Below, piece after piece: positions 53,086-62,310 of a stretch of 64,000 nucleotides of DNA. Below the pieces are notes generated by a model. The model saw nothing but the letters and a program-made list of their open reading frames with translations. It was not told where the DNA came from and ran no database searches. This DNA comes from Aminobacter ciceronei (GTDB taxonomy: Bacteria; Pseudomonadota; Alphaproteobacteria; Rhizobiales; Rhizobiaceae): the NCBI RefSeq assembly GCF_014138625.1, contig NZ_JACJHY010000023.1, positions 1 through 64,000 on the forward strand, given 5' to 3'. How positions within the stretch are numbered: position 1 is the stretch's first letter; each line of letters begins with the position of its first letter. The position numbers were made by a program, and so were the translations under genes.

Positions 53086-55215
53086 ATGAGTAGCTCGACT
53101 TTGACCACCTCCACCCCGAAGCCAGCAGGGCGAACGCGGCTCGAGCGTTTGCTGCGACCGAAGTCGATTGCCGTTTTCGGCGGCTCGCAAGCCGCCGCCG
53201 TGGTCAAGCAGTGCCTGAAGATGGGCTTTGCCGGCGACATCTGGCCGGTGCATCCGACAAAGGGTGAGGTCGAGGGCATCAAAACCTTTCGCTCGGTGGC
53301 AGAGCTGCCGGCGGCGCCCGACGCCGCCTTCGTTGGCGTCAACCGCTTCCTGACCATCGAGGTGATCGCGCAACTCGCCGCGCGTGGCGCGGGCGGGGCG
53401 ATCTGCTTTGCCTCGGGCTTCCTCGAGGCCGGCAACGACGATGCCGATGGTGAGCGGCTGCAGACCGAGCTGGTAAAAGCCGCCGGTGCGATGCCCGTCA
53501 TCGGACCCAATTGCTATGGCCTGATCAACTATGCCGACGGCGCACTGTTGTGGCCCGACCAGCACGGTGGCCAGAGGCTTGCGCCTAATGGGCGCGGCGT
53601 TGCCATCATCACGCAATCGTCCAACATCGCCTGCAACCTGACCATGCAGAAGCGAGGCCTGCCGGTTGCCTTCCTGATGACGGCCGGCAACCAGGCGCAG
53701 ACCGGCCTCTCCGAGATGGCGTTGGGCCTGATCGAGGACGAGCGCGTGTCGTGCCTCGGCCTGCACATCGAGGGTTTCGACACGGTCGACGGCTTCGAGC
53801 GGCTGGCTGTGCGCGCACGTGAACTGAACAAGCCGATCGTCGCCATGAAGGTTGGCCGCTCCGAGCAGGCGCGCAAGGCGACGATATCGCACACCGCGTC
53901 GCTCGCCGGCTCCGACACCGCGTCGGATGCCTTCCTCAAACGGCTGGGCATCGCCCGTGTCGATACCATCCCGTCACTGCTCGAAACGCTGAAACTGCTG
54001 CATGCCTTGGGACCGCTGCCCGGCTTCACGCTGTCGTCGATGAGTTGTTCGGGTGGCGAGGCCTCCGTCATGGCCGACAGTGCCGAGGGCCGGCGGGTGC
54101 GTTTCCCGGCGCTTAAGCCTGACCACTATGCGCGGATAAAATCGACGCTCGGCGCTTTTGTGGCGGTCGCCAATCCGCTCGACTACCACACCTTCATCTG
54201 GAACGACGAACCGGCGATGACGGCCACTTTCACCGCCATGGCATCTGATAGCTTTGACCTCAACATGCTGGTGCTCGACTTCCCGCGTAACGACCGTTGC
54301 TCGGATGCCGACTGGTGGCCGACGGTGCGCGCCTTCGAGGCGGCGCTGAAAGCCAATGGCGCGTCTGGCGCGGTGGTGGCGTCGATGTCGGAGAACCTGA
54401 CCGAGGAGCACGCCGCCGACCTGTTTGCGCGCGGCATCGTGCCGCTGCAGGGCATAGCGGAGGCGATGGACGCGGCAGAGGCTGCCGCGTTTGTCGGCGA
54501 GGCGTGGCGTAGGCCGGTTGCTGCGGCGGTAGGGCGTGGTGCTGATGCATCCCGCTCCGGCGAAAGGCTACAAAGGGGCGACGCCAAGGCGATATTTGAC
54601 GAAGCCGCCGCCAAGTTCCTGCTGCGCGACGCCGGCCTGGCCGTGCCGAGCGGCCGTCGCGCGGCAAGCGTTGCGGAGGCCATCGCGGCTGCGGAGTCGC
54701 TGGGCTATCCGGTTGCGCTCAAGGCGCTCGGCGTGACCCACAAGAGCGAACTCGGTGCCGTCAGGCTCAACCTGCGGACCGGCAAGGAGGTCGGCGCGGC
54801 GGCTGCAGCCCTTTTGCTGCTCGGCTCCGGCCTCTATGTCGAAAAGATGGTCTTGGGCGGTGTGGCCGAGTTGATCGTCGGTGTCACCAGCGATCCGCTG
54901 TTCGGGCCCGTCATGACCATCGGCAGCGGCGGTGTACTGGTCGAGCTGATGAAAGACAGTGCCACGCTGCTTTTGCCCGCCTCGCGCGGCGAGGTTGCAG
55001 CGGCGCTCACGGGGCTGAAGATGTACCCGTTGCTCCAAGGCTATCGCGGCCGCGCCAGGGCTGATGTCGGTGCCGCAATCGATGCGATCATGGCCATATC
55101 AGGCTTCGTGTCCCATCATGGCGATGCAATCGAGGAACTCGATATCAATCCGCTGATCGTCTGTGGTGAGGGGCAGGGCGCCTGGATTGCGGATGCGCTG
55201 CTGGTGACGGCCTAG
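53086..55215 (+). CDS. ADP-forming acyl-CoA synthetase (acetate-CoA ligase family)
   Basis: A 709-residue NDP-forming acyl-CoA ligase. The N-terminal CoA-binding domain (LLRPKSIAVFGGSQAAAVV) and succinyl-CoA-ligase-like domains (VIGPNCYGLIN; ISHTASLAGSD with the phospho-His) are followed by an ATP-grasp domain (about 490-709: PVALKALGVTHKSELGAV, EKMVLGGVAELIVGV, ELDINPLIV). In this cluster it probably activates gamma-butyrobetaine or crotonobetaine to the CoA ester. It lies 81 bp after the dehydrogenase gene. Confidence 0.87.
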   Translation: MSSSTLTTSTPKPAGRTRLERLLRPKSIAVFGGSQAAAVVKQCLKMGFAGDIWPVHPTKGEVEGIKTFRSVAELPAAPDAAFVGVNRFLTIEVIAQLAARGAGGAICFASGFLEAGNDDADGERLQTELVKAAGAMPVIGPNCYGLINYADGALLWPDQHGGQRLAPNGRGVAIITQSSNIACNLTMQKRGLPVAFLMTAGNQAQTGLSEMALGLIEDERVSCLGLHIEGFDTVDGFERLAVRARELNKPIVAMKVGRSEQARKATISHTASLAGSDTASDAFLKRLGIARVDTIPSLLETLKLLHALGPLPGFTLSSMSCSGGEASVMADSAEGRRVRFPALKPDHYARIKSTLGAFVAVANPLDYHTFIWNDEPAMTATFTAMASDSFDLNMLVLDFPRNDRCSDADWWPTVRAFEAALKANGASGAVVASMSENLTEEHAADLFARGIVPLQGIAEAMDAAEAAAFVGEAWRRPVAAAVGRGADASRSGERLQRGDAKAIFDEAAAKFLLRDAGLAVPSGRRAASVAEAIAAAESLGYPVALKALGVTHKSELGAVRLNLRTGKEVGAAAAALLLLGSGLYVEKMVLGGVAELIVGVTSDPLFGPVMTIGSGGVLVELMKDSATLLLPASRGEVAAALTGLKMYPLLQGYRGRARADVGAAIDAIMAISGFVSHHGDAIEELDINPLIVCGEGQGAWIADALLVTA

Positions 55216-55229
55216 AGGGAGAGAAAAAA

Positions 55230-56012
55230 ATGTCCGATGTCGTGAAAACCCGTCGCGAGGGTGCGATCCTCGAAGTCACGCTCGACCGGCCCAAGGCCAA
55301 TGCCATCGATCTCGCGACGTCACGGCTGCTGGGCGAGACCTTCAAGACCTTTCGCGACGATGACGGCCTGCGCGTCGCCATCGTCAGGACGGCGGGGGAA
55401 AAATTCTTCTCGGCCGGGTGGGACCTGAAGGCCGCCGCCAGTGGCGATGCGGTCGACGGCCACTACGGCGTCGGCGGCTTCGGCGGGCTGCAGGAACTGC
55501 GTGACCTCAACAAGCCGGTGATTGCCTGCGTCAACGGCATGGCGGTGGGCGGCGGCTTCGAACTGGCGCTGTCCTGCGACCTGATCTACGCGTCCGAGCA
55601 TTCGAGCTTCGCACTGCCCGAGATCCGTGCGGGCACGCTCGCCGACGCCGCGACCATCAAGCTGCCCAAGCGCATTCCCTACCACGTGGCGATGGACCTT
55701 CTGCTCACCGGCCGCTGGATGGACGTCGCTGAGGCGCATCGCTGGGGCCTGGTCAACGAGGTGCTGCCGGCCGACAGGCTCGAGGATCGTGTCTGGGAGA
55801 TCGCCCGCCTGCTCGCCGGCGGTCCGCCGCTGGTCTTCGCCGCCATCAAGGAGGTGGCGCGCGCGGCCGAGGGCACCTGCTTCCAGGAAACGATGAACCG
55901 CATCACCAAGCGGCAATTCCGAACGGTCGACGAACTCTACGCCTCGGAGGACAATCTCGAAGGCTTCAAGGCGTTTGCGGAGAAGCGCGATCCGGTGTGG
56001 AAGGGGAAGTAG
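55230..56012 (+). CDS. caiD: Carnitinyl-CoA dehydratase-like enoyl-CoA hydratase
   Basis: A 260-residue crotonase-fold enzyme strikingly close to E. coli CaiD: TLDRPKANAIDLATS, GEKFFSAGWDLKAAA, GGGFELALSCDLI and the C-terminal EGFKAFAEKRDPVWKGK. The catalytic pair falls at Glu111 and Glu131, the same numbers as in E. coli CaiD. It should hydrate crotonobetainyl-CoA to L-carnitinyl-CoA. AGAGGGAG precedes the ATG, and the gene starts 14 bp after the acyl-CoA synthetase gene. Confidence 0.9.
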   Translation: MSDVVKTRREGAILEVTLDRPKANAIDLATSRLLGETFKTFRDDDGLRVAIVRTAGEKFFSAGWDLKAAASGDAVDGHYGVGGFGGLQELRDLNKPVIACVNGMAVGGGFELALSCDLIYASEHSSFALPEIRAGTLADAATIKLPKRIPYHVAMDLLLTGRWMDVAEAHRWGLVNEVLPADRLEDRVWEIARLLAGGPPLVFAAIKEVARAAEGTCFQETMNRITKRQFRTVDELYASEDNLEGFKAFAEKRDPVWKGK

Positions 56013-56088
56013 GGAAGCCTAACGTCATGGTCGAGTCCCGTCATGCCCCCACGAGGCGCGCTCAGGAGTGCTACCGGAGCCTGCGCCA

Positions 56089-57030
56089 ATGACCGACTAT
56101 ACAAAACTCATCGATGCCGAGACCTGGGCCTTCATCGAGCGCACCAACGCCTGTTATCCGCCCGATACCATCGACTACACCATTGTCCAGCAGCGTGAGA
56201 TCTACGATCGCATGTGCCGGGAGTTCTTCGCCGGCTATCCCGAGGGCGTGTCGGCCGAGACGACGGCAATCACGGCGCCAGCTCACGACGTGCCTATCCG
56301 CATCTACCGCCTGGCCGGCAAGGCGCCGGAAGCGGTGGTGCTCTATTTCCATGGCGGCGGCTTCATCCTTGGCGGGCTCGACAGCCATGACGATGTCTGT
56401 GCCGAGCTGTGTGGCCGCACCGGCTACGAGGTCGTGTCGATCGACTACCGGCTGGCGCCCGAGCACCGGCATCCGGCCGCTTTCGATGACGCCATGGCAG
56501 CCTTCGAATGGGCTACGGCCAAATACAGCCAGCCAATCGTGCTCGCCGGCGACAGCGCCGGCGGCAACATTGCAGCCGCCGTCAGCCAAGCGACGCGCGG
56601 CCACAAGCGTCGTCCGGTCGGGCAAGTGTTGGTCTACCCGGGCCTTGGCGGCGATCGCGCACGCGGTTCCTATGTCGTTCACGCCGAGGCGCCGATGCTG
56701 ACCATGCGCGACCTCGAATTCTACAAGGACATCCGCACCGGTGGCGAGGACCGCACCGGCGACATCACCCTGTCGCCACTGGCCGACGCCGACTTCGCCA
56801 ATTTGCCGCCGACAGTCGTCGTCACGGCCGAATGCGACCCGCTGTCGTCTGATGGTGAGGCCTATGGCGAACGCATTGTTGCCGCTGGCGGCAAGGCCTT
56901 CTGGCACGAGGAGCCGGGATTGGTGCACGGCTATCTGCGCGCTCGCCACACCGTCGGCCGCGCCCGGGCAAGTTTCACGCGCATCGTCGATGCTGTGGCG
57001 GCGCTGGGGCGCGGTGAGTGGGTATGGTGA
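56089..57030 (+). CDS. HSL-family alpha/beta hydrolase (acetyl hydrolase type)
   Basis: A 313-residue carboxylesterase of the hormone-sensitive lipase family. LYFHGGGFILGGLDSHD is the oxyanion HGGG motif, LAGDSAGGNIAAAV the nucleophile elbow, TAECDPLSSDGEAY the Asp and GLVHGYLRAR the His. The ATG at 56089 has GGAG nine bases upstream. 76 bp after caiD in the same direction, so possibly in the carnitine operon, e.g. for hydrolysing acyl-carnitines, but that is speculative. Confidence 0.87.
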   Translation: MTDYTKLIDAETWAFIERTNACYPPDTIDYTIVQQREIYDRMCREFFAGYPEGVSAETTAITAPAHDVPIRIYRLAGKAPEAVVLYFHGGGFILGGLDSHDDVCAELCGRTGYEVVSIDYRLAPEHRHPAAFDDAMAAFEWATAKYSQPIVLAGDSAGGNIAAAVSQATRGHKRRPVGQVLVYPGLGGDRARGSYVVHAEAPMLTMRDLEFYKDIRTGGEDRTGDITLSPLADADFANLPPTVVVTAECDPLSSDGEAYGERIVAAGGKAFWHEEPGLVHGYLRARHTVGRARASFTRIVDAVAALGRGEWVW

Positions 57031-57037
57031 TTGGCTT

Positions 57038-57164
57038 CCTTCTCCCCGTTCACGGGGAGAAGGTGCCGGCAGGCGGATGAGGGGCGGCGCCACTTCCTCA
57101 AACGTAGAGCTGCCCTTCACCCAACCGCTGCGCGGCCACCCTCTCCCCGTGAACGGGGAGAGGG
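57038..57164. repeat. pair of inverted palindromic repeats
   Basis: Two near-identical hairpins flank the gap between convergent genes: CCTTCTCCCCGT/ACGGGGAGAAGG (57038-57063, loop TC) and CCCTCTCCCCGT/ACGGGGAGAGGG (57139-57164, loop GA). The spacer GGTGCCGGCAGGCGGATGAG is typical of dispersed rhizobial palindromic repeats. They may double as transcription terminators for the esterase and dpp genes. Confidence 0.75.
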
Positions 57165-57177
57165 AAGGGCCTCCGCT

Positions 57178-58836
57178 TCAATTCCCAGCGCTTGCCATCC
57201 TGCGTCCGCCGATCGCCTTTTCCAGCCAGCCGATCTCCATCTCCGGCACCGACGACAGCAGCAGGTCGGTGTAGGCGTCGAAGGGCGGCTTCAGCACTTC
57301 GGATTTCGGCCCGTAGCGGACCACTTCGCCGCGATACATGACGGCGATGGAGTCGGCGATCGACTTCACCGTCGCCAGATCGTGGGTGATGAACAGATAG
57401 GCGACGCCTTCCTCGGCCTGTAGCCCGAGCAGCAGCTTGAGGATGCCGTTGGCGACCAGCGGGTCGAGGGCGCTCGTCACCTCGTCGCAGATGATCAGTC
57501 TCGGTTTGGCGGCAAGCGCACGGGCGATACAGACGCGTTGTTTCTGGCCGCCGGAGAGCTCGGCCGGGTAGCGATCGATGAAACCGCGCCCCATCTCGAT
57601 CTTGTCGAGCAGTTCGGCGACCTTGGCATCACGCTCCTTGCCGCCCATGCCGAAATAGAACTCCAGCGGACGGCCGATGATGGTGCCCACGGTTTGGCGT
57701 GGGTTCATCGCCACGTCGGCCATCTGGTAGATCATCTGCAACTCGCGCAGGTCGTCGCGGCTGCGGTCGGCGAGACGGTTGCCGAGTGCGCGCCCGGCAA
57801 AGGTGATGCTGCCTTCCTCGGGCGGCAAAAGGCCTGTTATGGCGCGCGCCAGGGTCGACTTGCCCGAGCCGGATTCGCCGACGACGGCGAGCGTCTGGCC
57901 GGGCAGGATGTCGACCGAGACGTTCTTCAGCACCTTGATCTTGCCGCCGCCATAGGCGGCCGTCACGTTCCTGACCGACAGGAAGGGGGAAGCGCCCGGC
58001 TTCTTTTCCTCGTGCGCGATCTCGTGCACCGAGACCAGCGCCGAGGTGTATTCCTGGCGCGGCTCCTTGATGATCTGCTGCGTGCCGCCCCATTCGACCA
58101 GCTTGCCGTGGCGCAGCACCATGATCTCGTCCGAGACCTGGGCGACGACGGCAAGGTCGTGGCTGATGTAGAGGGCGGCGACACCGGTGTCGCGGATCGC
58201 CTCCTTGATGGCGGCAAGCACGTCGATCTGGGTGGTGACGTCGAGCGCCGTCGTCGGCTCGTCGAAGACGATCAGGTCAGGCTCAGAGCACAGCGCCATG
58301 GCGGTCATGACGCGCTGCAACTGGCCGCCCGAGACCTGGTGGGGGAAGCGCTTGCCGATGTTTTCCGGATCGGGAAGGCTGAGCTTCTTGAACAGCGCAA
58401 CCGCGCGCCGCTCGGCCTCTGCTCGGCTCGACACGCCGTGCAGGATCGAGGCTTCGATCACCTGGTCCATCAGGCGATGCGCCGGGTTGAAGGCCGCCGC
58501 CGCCGACTGCGCGACATAACAGACCTCGCGCCCGCGCAAAGCGCGGATGCCTTGCGTGCCGCCCTTTCGGATGTCGCGGCCGTTGAGGATGATCTCGCCG
58601 CCGGTGATCTTCACGCCGCCGCGGCCATAAGCCATGGACGACAAGCCGATCGTCGACTTGCCGGCGCCGGATTCGCCGATCAGGCCGAGCACCTTGCCCT
58701 TTTCGAGCGTCAGCGACACGTCGTGCACCAGCGTGATGGTGCGTGGCGCTTCGCCAGGCGGATAGACCTTGGCCTCGATCCTGAGGTCGCGGATGTCGAG
58801 CAGTGGGCCAGAGCCGTTCGCAGGTGCCTTAGCCAT
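57178..58836 (-). CDS. Fused dipeptide/oligopeptide ABC ATPase (DppD-DppF)
   Basis: A 552-residue protein with two ABC domains of the peptide/nickel class. The first has Walker A GESGAGKST, signature VSGGQLQRV and IVFDEPTTALD; the second has GESGSGKSTLARAI, LSGGQKQRV and IICDEVTSALDPLV, where the usual Pro after Glu is Val. The ATG at 58836 follows GGGAGG and overlaps the permease stop by 8 bp. It powers import of the DppA-type ligand. Last gene of the operon. Confidence 0.9.
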   Translation of the reverse strand: MAKAPANGSGPLLDIRDLRIEAKVYPPGEAPRTITLVHDVSLTLEKGKVLGLIGESGAGKSTIGLSSMAYGRGGVKITGGEIILNGRDIRKGGTQGIRALRGREVCYVAQSAAAAFNPAHRLMDQVIEASILHGVSSRAEAERRAVALFKKLSLPDPENIGKRFPHQVSGGQLQRVMTAMALCSEPDLIVFDEPTTALDVTTQIDVLAAIKEAIRDTGVAALYISHDLAVVAQVSDEIMVLRHGKLVEWGGTQQIIKEPRQEYTSALVSVHEIAHEEKKPGASPFLSVRNVTAAYGGGKIKVLKNVSVDILPGQTLAVVGESGSGKSTLARAITGLLPPEEGSITFAGRALGNRLADRSRDDLRELQMIYQMADVAMNPRQTVGTIIGRPLEFYFGMGGKERDAKVAELLDKIEMGRGFIDRYPAELSGGQKQRVCIARALAAKPRLIICDEVTSALDPLVANGILKLLLGLQAEEGVAYLFITHDLATVKSIADSIAVMYRGEVVRYGPKSEVLKPPFDAYTDLLLSSVPEMEIGWLEKAIGGRRMASAGN

Positions 58837-59659
58837 TGCCGCGTCCTCCCTTGAGATCGGTGGTGCGGTTGAGCACCCAGTCGGCGACGAGATTGACCGA
58901 GATGGCAAGCGCTGCGATCGCGGCGGCCGGTATCAGAGCTGCCGGGATGCCAAAGACGATGCCGTCCTTGTTTTCCTTGACCATGCCACCCCAGTCGGCA
59001 TCCGGCGGCTGCACGCCGAGGCCGAGGAAGGACAGTGCCGACAGGAACAACACGGCATAGATGAAGCGCAGACCGAGTTCGGAAATCAGCGGTGACAGCG
59101 CGTTGGGCAATATCTCGCGGAAAATGATCCAGCCCTTGCCTTCGCCGCGCAGCTTGGCTGCCTCGACGAAATCCATGACGTTGATGTCGACGGCCACCGC
59201 CCGCGACAGGCGGTAGACACGGGTGGCGTCGAGGATGCCCATGACCAGGATCAGCGTCACCAATGTCGATGGCAGCACCGACAGCACGACGAGCGCGAAG
59301 ATCAGCGTCGGAATTGCCATCAACAGATCGACGAAGCGCGACATGCCCGTGTCGAACCAGCCGCCGACGACGGCCGCGGTGAAGCCGAGGATCGCGCCCA
59401 GCGAAAACGACAACGCCGTCGCCATCACGGCGATGAAGATCGTCGTGCGCGCGCCGAAGATCATGCGCGAGAGCAGGTCGCGGCCAAGATTGTCGGTGCC
59501 GAGCAGGAACTGCGACGACATCGGGGCCCAGACGTCGCCGACGATCTCGCCCAGGCCGTAAGGTGCGATCAGCGGCGCGAAGATCGCCGCAATCAGGAAC
59601 AGTGCGGTCAGCACCAGCCCGATCGCGGCGCCAAGGGGAATACGTTTCAGGTCAAGCAT
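58829..59659 (-). CDS. Peptide ABC transporter permease (DppC-like)
   Basis: A 276-residue inner-membrane permease. APLIAPYGLGEIVGDVW and LLGTDNLGRDLLSRMIFGART are the DppC/OppC N-terminal hallmark, and GILDATRVYRLSRAVAVDIN with FVEAAKLRGEGKGWIIFREI the EAA loop. The ATG at 59659 has GAGGGG upstream; the longer frame is not supported. Pairs with the DppB-like permease 10 bp upstream. Confidence 0.9.
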   Translation of the reverse strand: MLDLKRIPLGAAIGLVLTALFLIAAIFAPLIAPYGLGEIVGDVWAPMSSQFLLGTDNLGRDLLSRMIFGARTTIFIAVMATALSFSLGAILGFTAAVVGGWFDTGMSRFVDLLMAIPTLIFALVVLSVLPSTLVTLILVMGILDATRVYRLSRAVAVDINVMDFVEAAKLRGEGKGWIIFREILPNALSPLISELGLRFIYAVLFLSALSFLGLGVQPPDADWGGMVKENKDGIVFGIPAALIPAAAIAALAISVNLVADWVLNRTTDLKGGRGNG

Positions 59660-59669
59660 GGTGCGCCCC

Positions 59670-60629
59670 TCACTTCGGATGCCTGAGGCGCGGATTGGCC
59701 ACGATGGCGGCAATGTCGGCGATGATGTTGAGGCCGATATAGACGGCAGCGAAGATCAGCCCGACTGCCTGCACCACCGGCACGTCGCGCTTGGCGACAT
59801 GGTCGACCAGGTATTGCCCCATGCCGGGATAGACGAAGATCACCTCGATGACGACGACGCCGACGATGAGGAAGGCGAGGTTGAGCATCACGACGTTGAT
59901 GACCGGCGCAATCGCATTGGGGAAGGCGTGCTTGCGGATGATCTCGAAGGGCGACAGGCCCTTGAGCTCGGCGGTCTCGATATAAGCCGACTGCATGACG
60001 TTGAGGATAGCCGCCCGCGTCATGCGCATCATGTGGGCGAGCACCACCAGCGTGAGTGCGGTCGCCGGCAGGGCGATGGCCTTCATGCGCTCAAGGAACG
60101 GCATGCCGTCATAGACGGTGGAGATGCCGGGGAAGATCTGCCACTTCACGGCGAAGAAGTAGACGAGCAGGTAGCCGACGAAAAACTCCGGCAACGAGGT
60201 CGAGGCCAGCGCCAGGCCGGAAATGGTCTTGTCGATCCAGCCGTTGCGGTAGCGCACGGCAAGCAGGCCGAGGATGATGGCCAGCGGGATCGACACGATC
60301 GCCGCCCAGAAGGCGAGGAACAGCGTATTCCACAGCCGGCCGCCAATGGCGGTGGCAATGTCCTGCCGGCTCGAGAGGGCGGTGCCGAGGTCTCCGGTCA
60401 AGACGCCGCCGAGCCAGCGGAAATACCTGACATAGGCGGGCGCGTTGAGGCCGAGTTCCTCGCGCAGATTGGCGAGCGCCTGCGGTGTGGCCGACTGGCC
60501 GAGAATGGATTGGGCGACGTCGCCGGGCAGGATCTGGGTGCCGGCGAAGATCAGGACCGAAACGGCCAGAAGCAAGAGAAGGCCCAGCGCAATGCGCTGG
60601 GCGATCAGTTTCAGGATCGGATTGGACAT
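59670..60629 (-). CDS. Peptide ABC transporter permease (DppB-like)
   Basis: A 319-residue inner-membrane permease with about six hydrophobic segments. LILAVSVLIFAGTQILPGDV-type N terminus and RMTRAAILNVMQSAYIETAELKGLSPFEIIRKHAFPNAIAPV, the EAA loop, are diagnostic; FVYPGMGQYLVDHVAKRDVPVVQ is C-terminal. 15 bp separate it from the binding-protein gene. Confidence 0.9.
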   Translation of the reverse strand: MSNPILKLIAQRIALGLLLLLAVSVLIFAGTQILPGDVAQSILGQSATPQALANLREELGLNAPAYVRYFRWLGGVLTGDLGTALSSRQDIATAIGGRLWNTLFLAFWAAIVSIPLAIILGLLAVRYRNGWIDKTISGLALASTSLPEFFVGYLLVYFFAVKWQIFPGISTVYDGMPFLERMKAIALPATALTLVVLAHMMRMTRAAILNVMQSAYIETAELKGLSPFEIIRKHAFPNAIAPVINVVMLNLAFLIVGVVVIEVIFVYPGMGQYLVDHVAKRDVPVVQAVGLIFAAVYIGLNIIADIAAIVANPRLRHPK

Positions 60630-60644
60630 GCGCTCAATGCCCTA

Positions 60645-62228
60645 TCAGGCGTTGAGCCAGCACTTGGACAGTGCGTAGCCGCCCATCATCTCCTGGTTGC
60701 CGTCATCGACCCAGCCGCCGACTTTGGCGCTGGTGGCGTCGATGAAGTCGTTGAACATCGGCGTGATGACGCCGCCTTCGTCGCGCACGATCTGGCCCAT
60801 GTCGGCATAGATCTTCTTGCGCTTCTCCGGATCGAGTTCCGAACGCGCGGCAAACAGCATCTTGTCGAAGTCCTCGCGCTGGAAGCGCGTGTCGTTCCAC
60901 TCGGCCTTCGAATAATAGGCGGTCGAGTACATCTGATCCTGCGTCGGGCGTCCGCCCCAGTAGGAGGCCGAGAAGGGCTGCTTGTTCCAGACTTCCGACC
61001 AGTAGCCGTCGCCGGGCTCGCGCTTGACCTCGAGCGTGATGCCGGCCTTGGCGGCGCTCTGCTGGTAGAGTTGGGCGGCGTCGACAGCACCTGGGAAGGC
61101 GACGTCGGAGGTGCGCAGCAGCACCGAGCCGGAATGGCCCGACTTCTTGTAGTGGAAGGCGGCCTTGTCGGGATCGAACTTGCGCTGCTCCATTTCGGTG
61201 AACAGCGGATAGGCCTTGTTGATCGGCGTGTCGTTGCCGACCGAGCCGTAGCCCATCAGGATCTTCTGCAGCATCTCCTCGCGGTCGAGCGCGTATTTCA
61301 GCGCCAGCCGGAGGTCGTTGTTGTCGAAGGGCGCGGTGTTGCAATGAGCGATGAAGACGTAGTGGCCACGGCCGGCGACATTGCGGATGACAACGCCCGG
61401 TACGCGCTTGATCAGCTCGACGATCTTCGGCTCGACGCGGTTGATGATGTCGACCTGGCCACCCTGCAATGCAGAGGTGCGAGCCGTGGCATCGTTGATG
61501 ACGATGATCTCGATCTGGTCGGCAAAGCCGCGGTCGTCGCGCCAGTAGTTGGCGAACTTCTCGCCGCCGAGGCGCACGCCGGCCTCGTTGACGGTGATCT
61601 TGTAGGGGCCGGTGCCGATGCCGGCGTCGGGCTTGTCCTTGCCGCCATTGGGCTGGATCATCAAATGGTAGTCGTCGAGCAGGAAGGGCAGGTCGGCGTT
61701 GGCGTCCTTCAGTTCGAAGATGACGTTCTGGCCGTCGGCCTTGACCGAGGCGATACCGCCCATCAGGCCGAGCGCGCCGGACTTCGCCTTCTCGTCGGAG
61801 TGGCGTTCGATGGTGGCCACGACGTCAGCCGGCGTCATCTCCTGGCCGTTGTGGAACTGCACGCCCTTGCGGATCTTGAAGGTCCAGGTCTTGGCGTCGT
61901 CGGACGCGCCCCATTCCTCGGCCAGCGCCGGCTTGGGCTCGCCCTCGGGCGAGATCTGCACCAGCTGCTCGCCCCACTGGCGGCCGAAGAAATAAGGCAC
62001 CTGGCTCGACCAGGATGCCGGGTCGAGGCTGTCGGTGGCCGCACCACCCTGCATGCCGGCGCGCAGGATGCCGCCTTTCACAGGACCTTCGGCCTTGGCG
62101 GCGCTGGCCAGCAACGAGTTGGCGAAGGTTGCCGTGACGCCCAAGGCCGCGGCGCGGCCCAGGAAATCGCGACGGTTCAATTTGCCCGCAGCGACTCGGC
62201 GGCTCAGATATTCCAGTTCATTTGACAT
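60645..62228 (-). CDS. Peptide-type ABC substrate-binding protein (DppA-like) with Tat signal
   Basis: A 527-residue family 5 solute-binding protein. The N terminus has LNRRDFLGRAAALGVTATFA, a twin-arginine (Tat) signal, so it is exported folded. LAEEWGASDDAKTWTFKIRKGVQFHNGQEMTPADVV is the SBP_bac_5 signature. GAGGAG precedes the ATG. The ligand could be a di/oligopeptide, opine or other amide; the neighbouring CocE-type hydrolase suggests an ester or amide substrate. First gene of dppABC-DF. Confidence 0.9.
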   Translation of the reverse strand: MSNELEYLSRRVAAGKLNRRDFLGRAAALGVTATFANSLLASAAKAEGPVKGGILRAGMQGGAATDSLDPASWSSQVPYFFGRQWGEQLVQISPEGEPKPALAEEWGASDDAKTWTFKIRKGVQFHNGQEMTPADVVATIERHSDEKAKSGALGLMGGIASVKADGQNVIFELKDANADLPFLLDDYHLMIQPNGGKDKPDAGIGTGPYKITVNEAGVRLGGEKFANYWRDDRGFADQIEIIVINDATARTSALQGGQVDIINRVEPKIVELIKRVPGVVIRNVAGRGHYVFIAHCNTAPFDNNDLRLALKYALDREEMLQKILMGYGSVGNDTPINKAYPLFTEMEQRKFDPDKAAFHYKKSGHSGSVLLRTSDVAFPGAVDAAQLYQQSAAKAGITLEVKREPGDGYWSEVWNKQPFSASYWGGRPTQDQMYSTAYYSKAEWNDTRFQREDFDKMLFAARSELDPEKRKKIYADMGQIVRDEGGVITPMFNDFIDATSAKVGGWVDDGNQEMMGGYALSKCWLNA

Positions 62229-62310
62229 TGGAAAGGCTCCTCACTCTGGCGGTCGTTATTGCTCGACTTCTGGTGGCAATATTGACCGTAACGTAAGGGC
62301 ATCGGCAAGG

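Noticed and set aside
52207-53892. 561-codon minus-strand frame opposite the acyl-CoA dehydrogenase and synthetase
   Set aside because: Spans two real plus-strand genes and their gap; low-complexity, motif-free.
59658-62225. 855-codon open frame on the plus strand
   Set aside because: It lies antisense to the dppA-dppB genes, is Asp/His/Gly-rich with no family motifs, and arises from high GC at third codon positions of the real minus-strand genes.
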